Shown: one piece after another, positions 1 through 7,370 of the stretch
Layout of the letters: every line of letters starts with the position of its first letter
Position numbering within the stretch: position 1 is the stretch's first letter
Assembly (NCBI GenBank): GCA_049644265.1
Contig: JBARRO010000192.1
Location: forward strand, 1 to 20,429
Reading direction: 5' to 3'
DNA: 20,429 bases
DNA from: JBARRO01 sp049644265
GTDB lineage: Bacteria; Bacteroidota; Ignavibacteria; UBA10030
The notes under the pieces: generated by a model
Databases searched by the model: none
The model's input: the letters and a program-made list of their open reading frames with translations, nothing else
What the model was told of the DNA's origin: nothing
Position numbers and translations under genes: made by a program

Positions 1-836
1 CGGTACATTGGCTGATCACCGGACCCATGGGGCCACCAGAGCTTCGGATGAGCAATGTTTAGATGAAGCTTCTCACGGCCCGATCTGACAGCGGTTGTTG
101 CAGTCACTTCCTCCACTCCACCCTGGATGGTGACGCGAAGATTCAGGCCAGCAGTCCGCTTGCCGGTAATTTCCACGGCGCATTCGACGCCCGCCTTATT
201 CCCCTTAACCGAACGGACCTTCACAACCGGGTTGCTTAACACGGGGTGCGAATACGCCTCGAGGTAAATGTCCTTCCAGATCCCGGAAGTGGTGAGGCGC
301 GGACCCCAATCCCAGCCGAATGCGTACTGCGCCTTTCGAATATAGACACGGTGAGGTTCGAGAGCCACCTTCAGCTTTCCATGCTGTGCTTCGAGTTTCT
401 TCGAACGAGCCGTTGGGGAGTCAAACAGAATTTCGAGAACGTTCCTTCCGGGCCGGAGGAAGCTCTTAACGGAGAACCGATGCTCTACGAACATATTCGA
501 CGTCGCGCCGAGTTTCTTCCCGTTGATACTCAAGTGCGCATACGTATCGAGTCCCTCCGCAACGAGATCGATGGTCGTCTCAGAAAAGACGCGATCCGTG
601 ACATTGAATTCCGTGTGATAAATCCATTGCTGTGAATCCACCCACTGGACCTCGTTTTCATTCATCCGATAGAAGGGGTCGGGAATCACCATGTTCGCCA
701 TCAGATCGGTGTGAATCGTGCCGGGCACTGTCGCTCGCATCCATTCCTTGATCTTCGGTTGGACCGCAGCGGACGCACGGTTCGCATCCAATGACCGGAC
801 TTGCCATTCGCTATGAAGATCTATCCTTGTTTTCAT
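1..836 (-). CDS. GH2 beta-mannosidase, N-terminal part (runs off left edge)
   Basis: This is the N-terminal 278 residues of a glycoside hydrolase family 2 beta-mannosidase, which removes terminal beta-linked mannose from oligosaccharides. The frame is open from the ATG at 836 to the window edge with no stop. The early part carries VPGTIHTDLMANMVIPDPFY (residues 37-56) and the sandwich region has EGLDTYAHLSING (94-106). RKAQYAFGWDWGPR (167-180) is the stretch by which I recognise beta-mannosidases within GH2. The catalytic TIM barrel with its two glutamates would lie beyond the window. The start follows the upstream stop by 7 bases, with no clear Shine-Dalgarno. There is no signal peptide (start MKTRIDLHSEWQVRSL), so I infer a cytoplasmic enzyme acting on imported oligosaccharides. 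It is the strongest clue to the substrate of the locus. Another GH2 activity is possible but less likely given the GWDWGPR stretch. Confidence 0.88.
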   Translation of the reverse strand, partial: MKTRIDLHSEWQVRSLDANRASAAVQPKIKEWMRATVPGTIHTDLMANMVIPDPFYRMNENEVQWVDSQQWIYHTEFNVTDRVFSETTIDLVAEGLDTYAHLSINGKKLGATSNMFVEHRFSVKSFLRPGRNVLEILFDSPTARSKKLEAQHGKLKVALEPHRVYIRKAQYAFGWDWGPRLTTSGIWKDIYLEAYSHPVLSNPVVKVRSVKGNKAGVECAVEITGKRTAGLNLRVTIQGGVEEVTATTAVRSGREKLHLNIAHPKLWWPHGSGDQPMY

Positions 837-843
837 GGTGGGA

Positions 844-1104
844 TTATCGAATCAATTGCATCGGTTTCACGAGCATCTGCGAGCCGGATTCCAGAACGGA
901 AAAATAGACCCCGGTTGGAACCGCACGCGCATTCCAGGTTGCAGAATGCACTCCCCCCTCAACTTCCCCCGTAAGAAGCGTCGCCACAGTTCTGCCGAGA
1001 ATATCAAACACCCGGAGTCTGACACTTGCTCGGTGCGGCACCTCAAACACAATGGTTGTTGATGGATTAAAGGGATTAGGGAAATTCTGATGAAGCTCAA
1101 ACGT
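844..1104 (-). other. T9SS type A C-terminal sorting domain
   Basis: The last 86 residues of the 1046-residue protein. The Q-N-F-P-N-P-F-N-P-S-T-T core is followed by alternating beta strands (SVRLRVFDILGRTVATL) and a GVYFSVL strand near the end. This pattern is characteristic of type IX secretion sorting tails in the FCB group and implies a T9SS elsewhere in the genome. Confidence 0.9.
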
Positions 1105-3984
1105 TAACGGCTTCGTTGTGCCTCGCGGAGCATCGACCGACGTCGGGAAGTCGTTCAACGCAGAGATCTGAGCCGGGGAAAGAGCGTAATCGAAAATCCT
1201 GACATCGTCCAAAATGCCGTTGAAATTATAGTTGTTGTCGGCGGGCAAATCCTGGCCCATGGTCAAGTCAATAGAAGTCTGCAGAATGGTTCCTGTGAGC
1301 GAAGCGAAGGCATCAAGTTGACCATTCAGATAGAGCTCCATGTCCGTGCCGCTGTAGAGGACAGTAACGTTGTACAGGCTATCCAGAACCATGGGCGATT
1401 CGGAATCAAGATCTTTGATCCCATCCGTGGTTTTGACGGTCCATCGAAGACGGTTGGAATTGGGACTGAGCGAAACTTTCCAGCGATTCTGCCAATTCCC
1501 GTGCGAAATAATGTATTGTTCGCGCGTGGTGTAGAAAGCCCCCGCTTTCATCCAGAAATTCACCGATATAGAATTCTTGAAATTGAGGGATGAATCGTTG
1601 GCGATTCTCACCGAGCTCGTCACTCCGTCGAACGAAGCTGCGCCGGACGGATTGCCAAACCGATCGTTGACAAACTGAACTCCCGCAGTCAGGCCGTCGT
1701 GATGATTTCCGCTTCCATCGTTTGCATTACCGTTGAAAGAATACGATGCCACAAGATTTCCCGAACCGAGTGCGGACAAATCTCTCACTTCCATGCTTAC
1801 GCTGTCAACCACACTTAGCCCGTGACCGTCCGCGACTCTGCAGACGACATAGTAGTTGCCTGCGTTCATCGGACTTGTCCAGGAGACCGTGGCTCCGCTG
1901 CCGATGATGATCCCGGACGCCGCAGACCAATCATAGGAAAGCGTGTTCGAATCCGGATCATCTGCTACACATGATAATGATGAGGATAACCCGAGGCCCG
2001 TTTTTCCGGGTTCCGCATGGATCTTTCGGATGACGGGAGGGTGATTGATCGACAGCACCACGTCGACCGTTGTCGTGTCTCTTGACACACCTCCATGCCC
2101 GTCGCTCACTTCGCAAACGATCTTCACGCTGCACGCACTATCGGGAGCAGTCCATGTGACCTGCGCATCGGTTCCCATGATGCCCCCGGAAGAAGCGGTC
2201 CAGGAGTACGACAGAAAATCGCCGTTGAGGTCTGTCGCCGTGCAATAGACCTGGAGGCTCGTCCCTTTCAGCACCAACGAGGAATCGGCCGAAAGACTTT
2301 TGATCCTTGGCGGCGCGTTTGAAACTGATTGGCTGGAGCGAAAGTCAACGACCACGCCGTTGATCAGGGTTTTGTTAAGGTCGTAGGTCAACGTGCCTCC
2401 AGCCGGCGCGACGACCAGGAGAACGGCAGAGTTGCCCTCGATGGGAAAGCTTGTGGTTCCTGTGATGTTGGTGCTCAAAAACGTGTTCGATACCGCATCA
2501 TACAGATCGCGGTTGCTCCCACCCACATCGATGGAGACCTGATGCTGAGCCAAATCAGGGTTGAAATACAGGTAGGTTGGATATGCAGCTGCATGCGCAT
2601 AATCGGTCTTCAACACATTGAGTCGAAGGATGCCCGGAACATTCGTTGTGTCGACAATCCCGCCGAGTATTCCCACGTGCGCCGACGAGTAGAGCGTGAG
2701 ATTCGTTGCGCCCCATCCACCCGTGATTGCGTCGCCCGTGGCAAACGGACTGATCGCTCCATTGGACGGCGAAGTGTGTCTCATCGCCTCGTGCGCAATC
2801 CACGATTCGGGGTCGTAGGCATGAGCCCACGGAGCGCTGTCCTGATTCCCGTCCGGAAGAAAATCCGGATAAAACAAACGCGCTGCATTGGCGGCGTTCA
2901 GGACCCATTTCCCGATCGCTCTGGCAAAGCGATCGTCGTATCGGACAACAGGTACGAGAGCGCCGACATGCTCAAACGTGTTCATCGAGAAGGCGTATTC
3001 ATTGTCATAAATCTCACCAATCAGTCCCGAGCAATCGTATCCTCCCCAGGTTCCCACCATCGCACCCCACGATCGCAAGGGGCCAATGTCAAAACACCAA
3101 CTCAACAATTTGGCTACATCGTAGGTCGTGCCAAGTTCTGCGTTCATCCGGGCCGCGCACTGAACTCCGTACGGCAGCTGGAGCTCGTACGATGGATTGA
3201 CGGACAGGCCGTTCAGATATTCCATCGACAATTCGGCACCAACTCTGTACTGATCTTCACCCGTCCGGACATATGCCTGATACAGCAGCCAGGCAATCGC
3301 CCCGGCCGCTTCCGGTTCCTTAACACCATTGTCGTTCGGAGTTCCGGTCGTGAAGTCCCATGCGCGATGGTTCATGTTCGGAGGATTCCATGGCGTCGTC
3401 CCTCCTCCCATGCCTTCCACCGCTGAAAGCCATCGATCAGCAACCGTCGTCGTCTGATTCACAAAGTTGCCGATGCCGGGATATAAACTTGCCAGCTCGA
3501 AGAAGAAGACATTCGGCATGGTTTCATACCACCAGTCATCGCCGGTTGACGCGTCCGGATGGTTCAGATATAAGTTGTTCCCATTCTTCTTATTGAACCA
3601 TTCCTCGCACATCAGCACCCAGTTTTTTCCCTGCTGATTCGACTTGTCGATTCCGGCGAGCGTGGCACCGATAACGGCAGGAAGGCACGTGATCGCTTCG
3701 CCTGATGACGGGACGGTGGTTCCTACAACCGTATGCAGCACAAAACTCGTGTGGGACGGGTAGTTGATCGTCGTGTTGTCGATGCCTCCGAGCGGAAGGT
3801 ACTGACCGGTCCTCGTGAAATCGAACGCGAGCGAATCAAACCCGCGGGCGACATCCTTCCAATTTCGCATGAGATACGGAGACGGCTTGTTCGGCATGAG
3901 CTCGATCCGTCCAATCGTGCTCTGCTGCCCAAGGGTTGTTGAAATAACGATCGCAACCGCGCACGCGATCCTTACAGTCCGCAT
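844..3984 (-). CDS. T9SS-sorted multidomain glycan-active protein: alpha-helical domain, two Ig/PKD-like repeats, LamG, sorting domain
   Basis: A 1046-residue secreted protein. Residues 1-20 form a signal peptide. Residues about 30-545 are an aromatic-rich domain with helical stretches (for example EPEAAGAIAWLLYQAY, 223-238) that looks like an (alpha/alpha)-barrel; I cannot assign it to a named CAZy family. Two Ig/PKD-like repeats (about 557-645 and 648-735) follow. A LamG/concanavalin-like domain spans about 743-943, from LVASYSFNGNANDGSGN to DDVRIFDYALSPAQISAL. The T9SS type A sorting domain (961-1046) begins FELHQNFPNPFNPSTTI and ends GVYFSVLESGSQMLVKPMQL. Family knowledge says this tail is cleaved as the protein is exported and attached outside the outer membrane. 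It starts 4 bases after the upstream stop and is followed 7 bases on by the beta-mannosidase, so it is probably a surface glycan hydrolase, lyase or binding protein. Architecture is confident; the catalytic role is inferred. Confidence 0.85.
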   Translation of the reverse strand: MRTVRIACAVAIVISTTLGQQSTIGRIELMPNKPSPYLMRNWKDVARGFDSLAFDFTRTGQYLPLGGIDNTTINYPSHTSFVLHTVVGTTVPSSGEAITCLPAVIGATLAGIDKSNQQGKNWVLMCEEWFNKKNGNNLYLNHPDASTGDDWWYETMPNVFFFELASLYPGIGNFVNQTTTVADRWLSAVEGMGGGTTPWNPPNMNHRAWDFTTGTPNDNGVKEPEAAGAIAWLLYQAYVRTGEDQYRVGAELSMEYLNGLSVNPSYELQLPYGVQCAARMNAELGTTYDVAKLLSWCFDIGPLRSWGAMVGTWGGYDCSGLIGEIYDNEYAFSMNTFEHVGALVPVVRYDDRFARAIGKWVLNAANAARLFYPDFLPDGNQDSAPWAHAYDPESWIAHEAMRHTSPSNGAISPFATGDAITGGWGATNLTLYSSAHVGILGGIVDTTNVPGILRLNVLKTDYAHAAAYPTYLYFNPDLAQHQVSIDVGGSNRDLYDAVSNTFLSTNITGTTSFPIEGNSAVLLVVAPAGGTLTYDLNKTLINGVVVDFRSSQSVSNAPPRIKSLSADSSLVLKGTSLQVYCTATDLNGDFLSYSWTASSGGIMGTDAQVTWTAPDSACSVKIVCEVSDGHGGVSRDTTTVDVVLSINHPPVIRKIHAEPGKTGLGLSSSLSCVADDPDSNTLSYDWSAASGIIIGSGATVSWTSPMNAGNYYVVCRVADGHGLSVVDSVSMEVRDLSALGSGNLVASYSFNGNANDGSGNHHDGLTAGVQFVNDRFGNPSGAASFDGVTSSVRIANDSSLNFKNSISVNFWMKAGAFYTTREQYIISHGNWQNRWKVSLSPNSNRLRWTVKTTDGIKDLDSESPMVLDSLYNVTVLYSGTDMELYLNGQLDAFASLTGTILQTSIDLTMGQDLPADNNYNFNGILDDVRIFDYALSPAQISALNDFPTSVDAPRGTTKPLTFELHQNFPNPFNPSTTIVFEVPHRASVRLRVFDILGRTVATLLTGEVEGGVHSATWNARAVPTGVYFSVLESGSQMLVKPMQLIR
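1780..2316 (-). repeat. Tandem Ig/PKD-like protein repeat (two copies)
   Basis: Residues about 557-735 of the T9SS-sorted protein are two copies of a roughly 90-residue unit. Matching landmarks are LSYSWTASSG and LSYDWSAASG, VTWTAP and VSWTSP, and VCEVSDGHG and VCRVADGHG. Each copy has a cysteine pair exactly 43 residues apart (C581/C624 and C672/C715), which suggests one disulfide per domain. They probably act as spacers or carbohydrate-contacting modules between the N-terminal domain and LamG. Confidence 0.85.
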
Positions 3985-3988
3985 TCGA

Positions 3989-5380
3989 TTACCGCAGTCT
4001 TTCCTGGAACGCTTTGCTTTCCTTCCCCTTCAACACCGTGAATCGATCACTTCCATAATCCAGCACCAATGTCAATTCCTCCTCTCCTTCTCTCCTGAAA
4101 GTCGCATACTCCAAATCGCCTTTCGAACCGCTTGTCGACTTCACAGACCGCATGGAGTGTAACGCTTCAGGATATCGCTCCAACTCCTCCACCGTAAGAA
4201 GTGCTTCGATGGTGGACTCGGCGCCGGAATTCTTGTTGACCTTCGTGGAATCTGTTATGCCGTCGAAACAGCGACCGGTTTCAGGGTCATACATCTGCTG
4301 GTGAAGGACATTGTTCCCAAAGAGCCACGAGGCGGCAAGACCGGCCAGCACGAGATAGTCCTTATCGCGAGTTGCCTCATACAAACGGATGAATCCAATA
4401 GCCATCGGCCGGACGCCATATGCAATTTGTTCGAATTCCGTCCTTTTCTCCGGAACGGAAACATCCAACTCCTTCATGAAGCCGTTGATCAACAGGCGGC
4501 TGTAGAATGAGCGCGCTTCCAGTTCGGCAGATTTCACCAGACTGGGCTTGTGGAATTCCTTGCCGGCTGCGGCAAGAACCGCACTTTGGCTATTCCCCCA
4601 CATATGCCACATCGTCCGCCACGATCTGTGCAGCCCGTAAGGGAATTTGCTCATATCTCCGTCCTGCATCATGACCATTCCTTCAGCGAGACGGGTGATG
4701 ACCTGTTTGATCTTCGGGTCCCGCGTTGCCTTGTAGTATTCAAGGAGCCCCAACCCCAACTCCGTAGTTGCATCGGAACCCTCCTCATACAAAAGCCAGC
4801 GCGGGCTCCGGTACTTTCCATAATCACGTGTCTTGCCATAACTCTTGAGCAGTGTATCGAGATGCCAGAATGATTTTTTTAGCGCGGTTTGAAGGGTCTT
4901 GGCAAACACAGGATCTTCCTGCCTGAGGATTCTGTAGCTCAATCCCAGAGCCCAGATGGCACGACCTGTCCACCAACCGAAGGTGGCTTTGCTTGTTTCG
5001 CCCGTTTTGTTAATCGTGTGATCGGCATAGAGAAAATTGAAGAACGTTCCGTCATCCGCCTGCATGTGAAGCACGAATTTCAGAAGAGCAACTGCCAGGT
5101 CACGGCTGTTGGGGTCCTTCGTCAGCTCATAATGACGCAGATAAACGACCGCCGCCCGTGCTGCATCGTCGACGCATGCTACGCCTTCTGTTCCGGTGTC
5201 TTTTGCCTCAACCCATTCGTATGCAGGGTAGTTCGCGTACACATGGACGATGTCCACCGTATCTCCCCGCATTTCAACACGTTCCGTGAGGTGCTTCAAA
5301 TGTTGAAAGTTCACAAGGGACTGGGAGAGGACGAGCTGAGTCATCCATGTGCAGAGTGCTATCAGCGCAACACGTTTCAC
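3989..5380 (-). CDS. Exported six-hairpin (alpha/alpha)6 glycosidase-like protein
   Basis: A 463-residue exported protein with repeated helical hairpins, consistent with the six-hairpin glycosidase fold. I do not recognise a named family. The GTG start at 5380 is preferred: it overlaps the kinase stop (GTGA), has a GGGGA ribosome site 6 bases upstream, and gives a clean signal peptide (KRVALIALCTWMTQLVLSQ). A longer frame open to 5650 only adds 90 residues read inside the kinase gene. Conserved-looking stretches are EGVACVDDAARAAVVYLRHY (65-84), KATFGWWTGRAIWALGL (131-147) and NKNSGAESTIEALL (383-396). The Asp pair at 71-72 and the Glu at 388 are candidate active-site acids by inference only. 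It would act in the periplasm or outside the cell on products of the locus. A non-catalytic glycan-binding toroid is an alternative. Confidence 0.8.
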   Translation of the reverse strand: MKRVALIALCTWMTQLVLSQSLVNFQHLKHLTERVEMRGDTVDIVHVYANYPAYEWVEAKDTGTEGVACVDDAARAAVVYLRHYELTKDPNSRDLAVALLKFVLHMQADDGTFFNFLYADHTINKTGETSKATFGWWTGRAIWALGLSYRILRQEDPVFAKTLQTALKKSFWHLDTLLKSYGKTRDYGKYRSPRWLLYEEGSDATTELGLGLLEYYKATRDPKIKQVITRLAEGMVMMQDGDMSKFPYGLHRSWRTMWHMWGNSQSAVLAAAGKEFHKPSLVKSAELEARSFYSRLLINGFMKELDVSVPEKRTEFEQIAYGVRPMAIGFIRLYEATRDKDYLVLAGLAASWLFGNNVLHQQMYDPETGRCFDGITDSTKVNKNSGAESTIEALLTVEELERYPEALHSMRSVKSTSGSKGDLEYATFRREGEEELTLVLDYGSDRFTVLKGKESKAFQERLR

Positions 5381-6351
5381 AAAGGGTCCCCAAGAAAGCT
5401 CTTCACTTCTTTCAGCTCCGGAAGGGCTGCAATTGCGCCCCGTTTTCGGGATGTCAAGGCACCGACTGCATTCCCCAACCTGCAGATGTTTCGAAGGTCG
5501 GTTCCCGTGAGGTCGACAGGTTTCTTCCCTGATTTCCTGATGCCCGTGAGAATCCCGACCAGGAATCCGTCCCCGCATCCGGTGGTGTCCACCACATTCA
5601 CGTTGAAACCGGGGACGAGACCCTGCCATTGATCGTTCGCGGCAAAGCATCCGCGCTCTGCAAGCGTAATGAAGACGAGGTTTGGACCAAGTGCGCGGAG
5701 GCTATCGGCAGCCTTTTCCACGTTGCGAAAACCTGTCAATAATTTCGCCTCACTGTCATTCATTCGCACTATCGAGCTCATGGAGACCATTTGCCGAAAT
5801 TGTTTCACTGCAGCTTTCTCGGATGGCCAAAGGGAAAGTCTCGCGTTCGGGTCGAAACATATTTCGCATCCCTTTCTTCCCGCTTCGCGGGCAACCCGAA
5901 ACGCAACCGACCTGGCAGGATCGTTCAGCAGCAGAAATGAGCCGATGTTGACGATCGCGGAATTCAGAACAAGATCCATCGCAACGTCGGAATACTGAAG
6001 CTCCTGGTCAGCCGGATGGCGTTCCCAGAATTCAAAATCCCTTTCCCCATTGGACGAAACGGAGACAAATGCCAGCCGGGTCCTGCAAACCCCGTCGGAG
6101 ACGAGGCCGCGAACTTCAACGCCGAGTCTCTTGAGCTCGGCTTTGACGAAATGACCGAACGAATCGTCACCGATCTTTCCGACGAATGCCGACCGAAGGC
6201 CCATCTTTGCCACTCCGACCGCCACGTTTGCCGGCGCTCCTCCCGCAACCTTCACAAAGCTTTCAGCCTTGGCGAGATTGTCCGCCGCGGTCATTGAGAC
6301 AAGGTCGACAAAAGCTTCGCCGACACTTGTGACGTCAAAGCGCGTCTTCAT
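5377..6351 (-). CDS. PfkB-family sugar kinase (fructokinase-like)
   Basis: A 324-residue cytoplasmic ribokinase/PfkB-family kinase that would phosphorylate a free sugar with ATP. The N-terminal signature is GGAPANVAVGVAKMGLRSAF (37-56), followed by GKIGDDSFG. The C-terminal signature is DTTGCGDGF (255-263), where Asp261 is the expected catalytic base; the usual DTTGAGD alanine is cysteine here. FDPNARLSLWPS (166-177) resembles the FDPN-R-LWP segment of bacterial fructokinases, and NDSEAKLLTG (198-207) is also typical. Full length for the family. Its ATG overlaps the dehydrogenase stop (ATGA), and its own stop overlaps the next start (GTGA), so it sits in a translationally coupled set. Next to a polyol-dehydrogenase-like enzyme, fructose is a reasonable substrate. 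2-keto-3-deoxygluconate or another ketose remains possible, because PfkB specificity is hard to read from sequence. Confidence 0.92.
   Translation of the reverse strand: MKTRFDVTSVGEAFVDLVSMTAADNLAKAESFVKVAGGAPANVAVGVAKMGLRSAFVGKIGDDSFGHFVKAELKRLGVEVRGLVSDGVCRTRLAFVSVSSNGERDFEFWERHPADQELQYSDVAMDLVLNSAIVNIGSFLLLNDPARSVAFRVAREAGRKGCEICFDPNARLSLWPSEKAAVKQFRQMVSMSSIVRMNDSEAKLLTGFRNVEKAADSLRALGPNLVFITLAERGCFAANDQWQGLVPGFNVNVVDTTGCGDGFLVGILTGIRKSGKKPVDLTGTDLRNICRLGNAVGALTSRKRGAIAALPELKEVKSFLGDPL
5387..5391 (-). promoter_or_regulatory. Ribosome binding site for the GTG start at 5380
   Basis: GGGGA on the minus strand, 6 bases before the GTG. It lies within the last codons of the kinase gene and decides in favour of the short form of the six-hairpin protein. 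Confidence 0.65.
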
Positions 6352-7364
6352 AGAGAGGGGACGATGATACTCTTGATGGTTTTCCCCTCCCGTTGGAATT
6401 CCAACGCTTCCTGGATCTGGTCCAGGGAGAATCGGTCTGTTTGAAATTCCTCCACATCCACAATTCCGCGTTCCAGAACTGTGATGGCCCGCGAAAACGT
6501 GTGGGGATTAACATAGGAACCGACGATCGTCAGTTCTTTGGCATACACCAGGTTGGGTTCAAGGGGAATCGTCGTTCCGATCGGACATACTCCAAAGAAC
6601 TCAACGGTTCCACCCTTTCTAGCCAATTCAACGGCAAGGAGCGCTGTTTGCGCATTCCCCGCGCACTCGATCACCACATCAACTCCTTCCGGAGCAAGTG
6701 ATCGCACACTTTTCAGAGGATCATTCTCAGAGGGATCGACGATGGTGTCTGCACCCAGTTTCCGCGCCGTCGCTCGTTTTCGCTCTCGTGGCTCAACGAC
6801 TATCGTTCTTGCCGCACCCGAATGGCGGACAAGTTGCAGCATCATCAGCCCGATCGTGCCAGCACCAAGGATGGCGACGGTATCTCCCTGCTTTATGCCC
6901 GCCCGATCTATTCCGTGAAGGACGCAGGAGACCGGTTCAACGAACGCCATGGCCGGCTCCGGAAATCCCTCCGGCAGCACGTAGGCTTGCTTGCGGGGAA
7001 CGATGGTGTACTGAGCCATTCCGCCGTCGACATCTACACCGAGCGCGCGCAGGTTTGAGCAGAGATGAACATCTCCGCGTCGGCATGCAGGACAGACTCC
7101 GCATGCGATATTGGGATCGACTGCCACCTTCTGTCCGCGCTTGATTCCTGAAACTTCTTTCCCGACCTCCTCGACCGTTCCCGCGAACTCATGACCCAGA
7201 ACGACCGGCGGACTTGACCGGGCGGTCCCTTCGACAATATGGACATCCGTTCCGCAGACACCACATGCCTCCACGCGCACAAGAATCTCCCCGGGCCCGA
7301 GAGGTCTCAGGTCCCTGGTTGCTACTTTCACGCTATGCGGTTGTTCAAAGAGAATCGCCTTCAT
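6348..7364 (-). CDS. Zinc-dependent medium-chain dehydrogenase, sorbitol/polyol dehydrogenase-like
   Basis: A 338-residue cytoplasmic zinc-dependent alcohol dehydrogenase of the MDR superfamily, oxidising a sugar alcohol or secondary hydroxyl with a nicotinamide cofactor. Catalytic zinc ligands are visible as Cys37 (ACGVCGTD) and His58-Glu59 (VLGHEFAGTVEEVG). The structural zinc lobe has four cysteines at 88, 91, 94 and 102. The Rossmann motif is GAGTIG (167-172), and Glu191 at the end of the second strand suggests NAD rather than NADP. Full length for the family. It starts 6 bases after the upstream hydrolase stop and overlaps the kinase start. The dehydrogenase-kinase pair suggests polyol to ketose to ketose phosphate. 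Threonine dehydrogenase and other MDR activities look similar, so the exact substrate is inferred from context. Confidence 0.9.
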   Translation of the reverse strand: MKAILFEQPHSVKVATRDLRPLGPGEILVRVEACGVCGTDVHIVEGTARSSPPVVLGHEFAGTVEEVGKEVSGIKRGQKVAVDPNIACGVCPACRRGDVHLCSNLRALGVDVDGGMAQYTIVPRKQAYVLPEGFPEPAMAFVEPVSCVLHGIDRAGIKQGDTVAILGAGTIGLMMLQLVRHSGAARTIVVEPRERKRATARKLGADTIVDPSENDPLKSVRSLAPEGVDVVIECAGNAQTALLAVELARKGGTVEFFGVCPIGTTIPLEPNLVYAKELTIVGSYVNPHTFSRAITVLERGIVDVEEFQTDRFSLDQIQEALEFQREGKTIKSIIVPSL

Positions 7365-7370
7365 GTTCGG

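Noticed and set aside
246..635. A 129-codon plus-strand frame near the left edge, in a region with no closed minus-strand frame
   Set aside because: The minus strand is open from 836 to the edge and encodes clear beta-mannosidase sequence; it only lacks a stop because the window ends. The plus frame is a shadow.
2329..3426. A 365-codon open frame on the plus strand
   Set aside because: It lies wholly inside the T9SS-sorted protein gene in antisense, its translation is Arg/Val-rich with no recognisable domain, and the minus-strand frame has clear domains. It is a shadow frame.
4889..5632. A 247-codon open frame on the plus strand
   Set aside because: Antisense across the six-hairpin and kinase genes, with no recognisable domain; both minus-strand genes are well supported.
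5381..5650. N-terminal extension of the six-hairpin protein to an ATG-like start at 5650
   Set aside because: It would overlap the kinase gene by about 270 bases, reads as Arg/Cys/Gly-rich out-of-frame sequence, and would bury the signal peptide that begins at the GTG at 5380.
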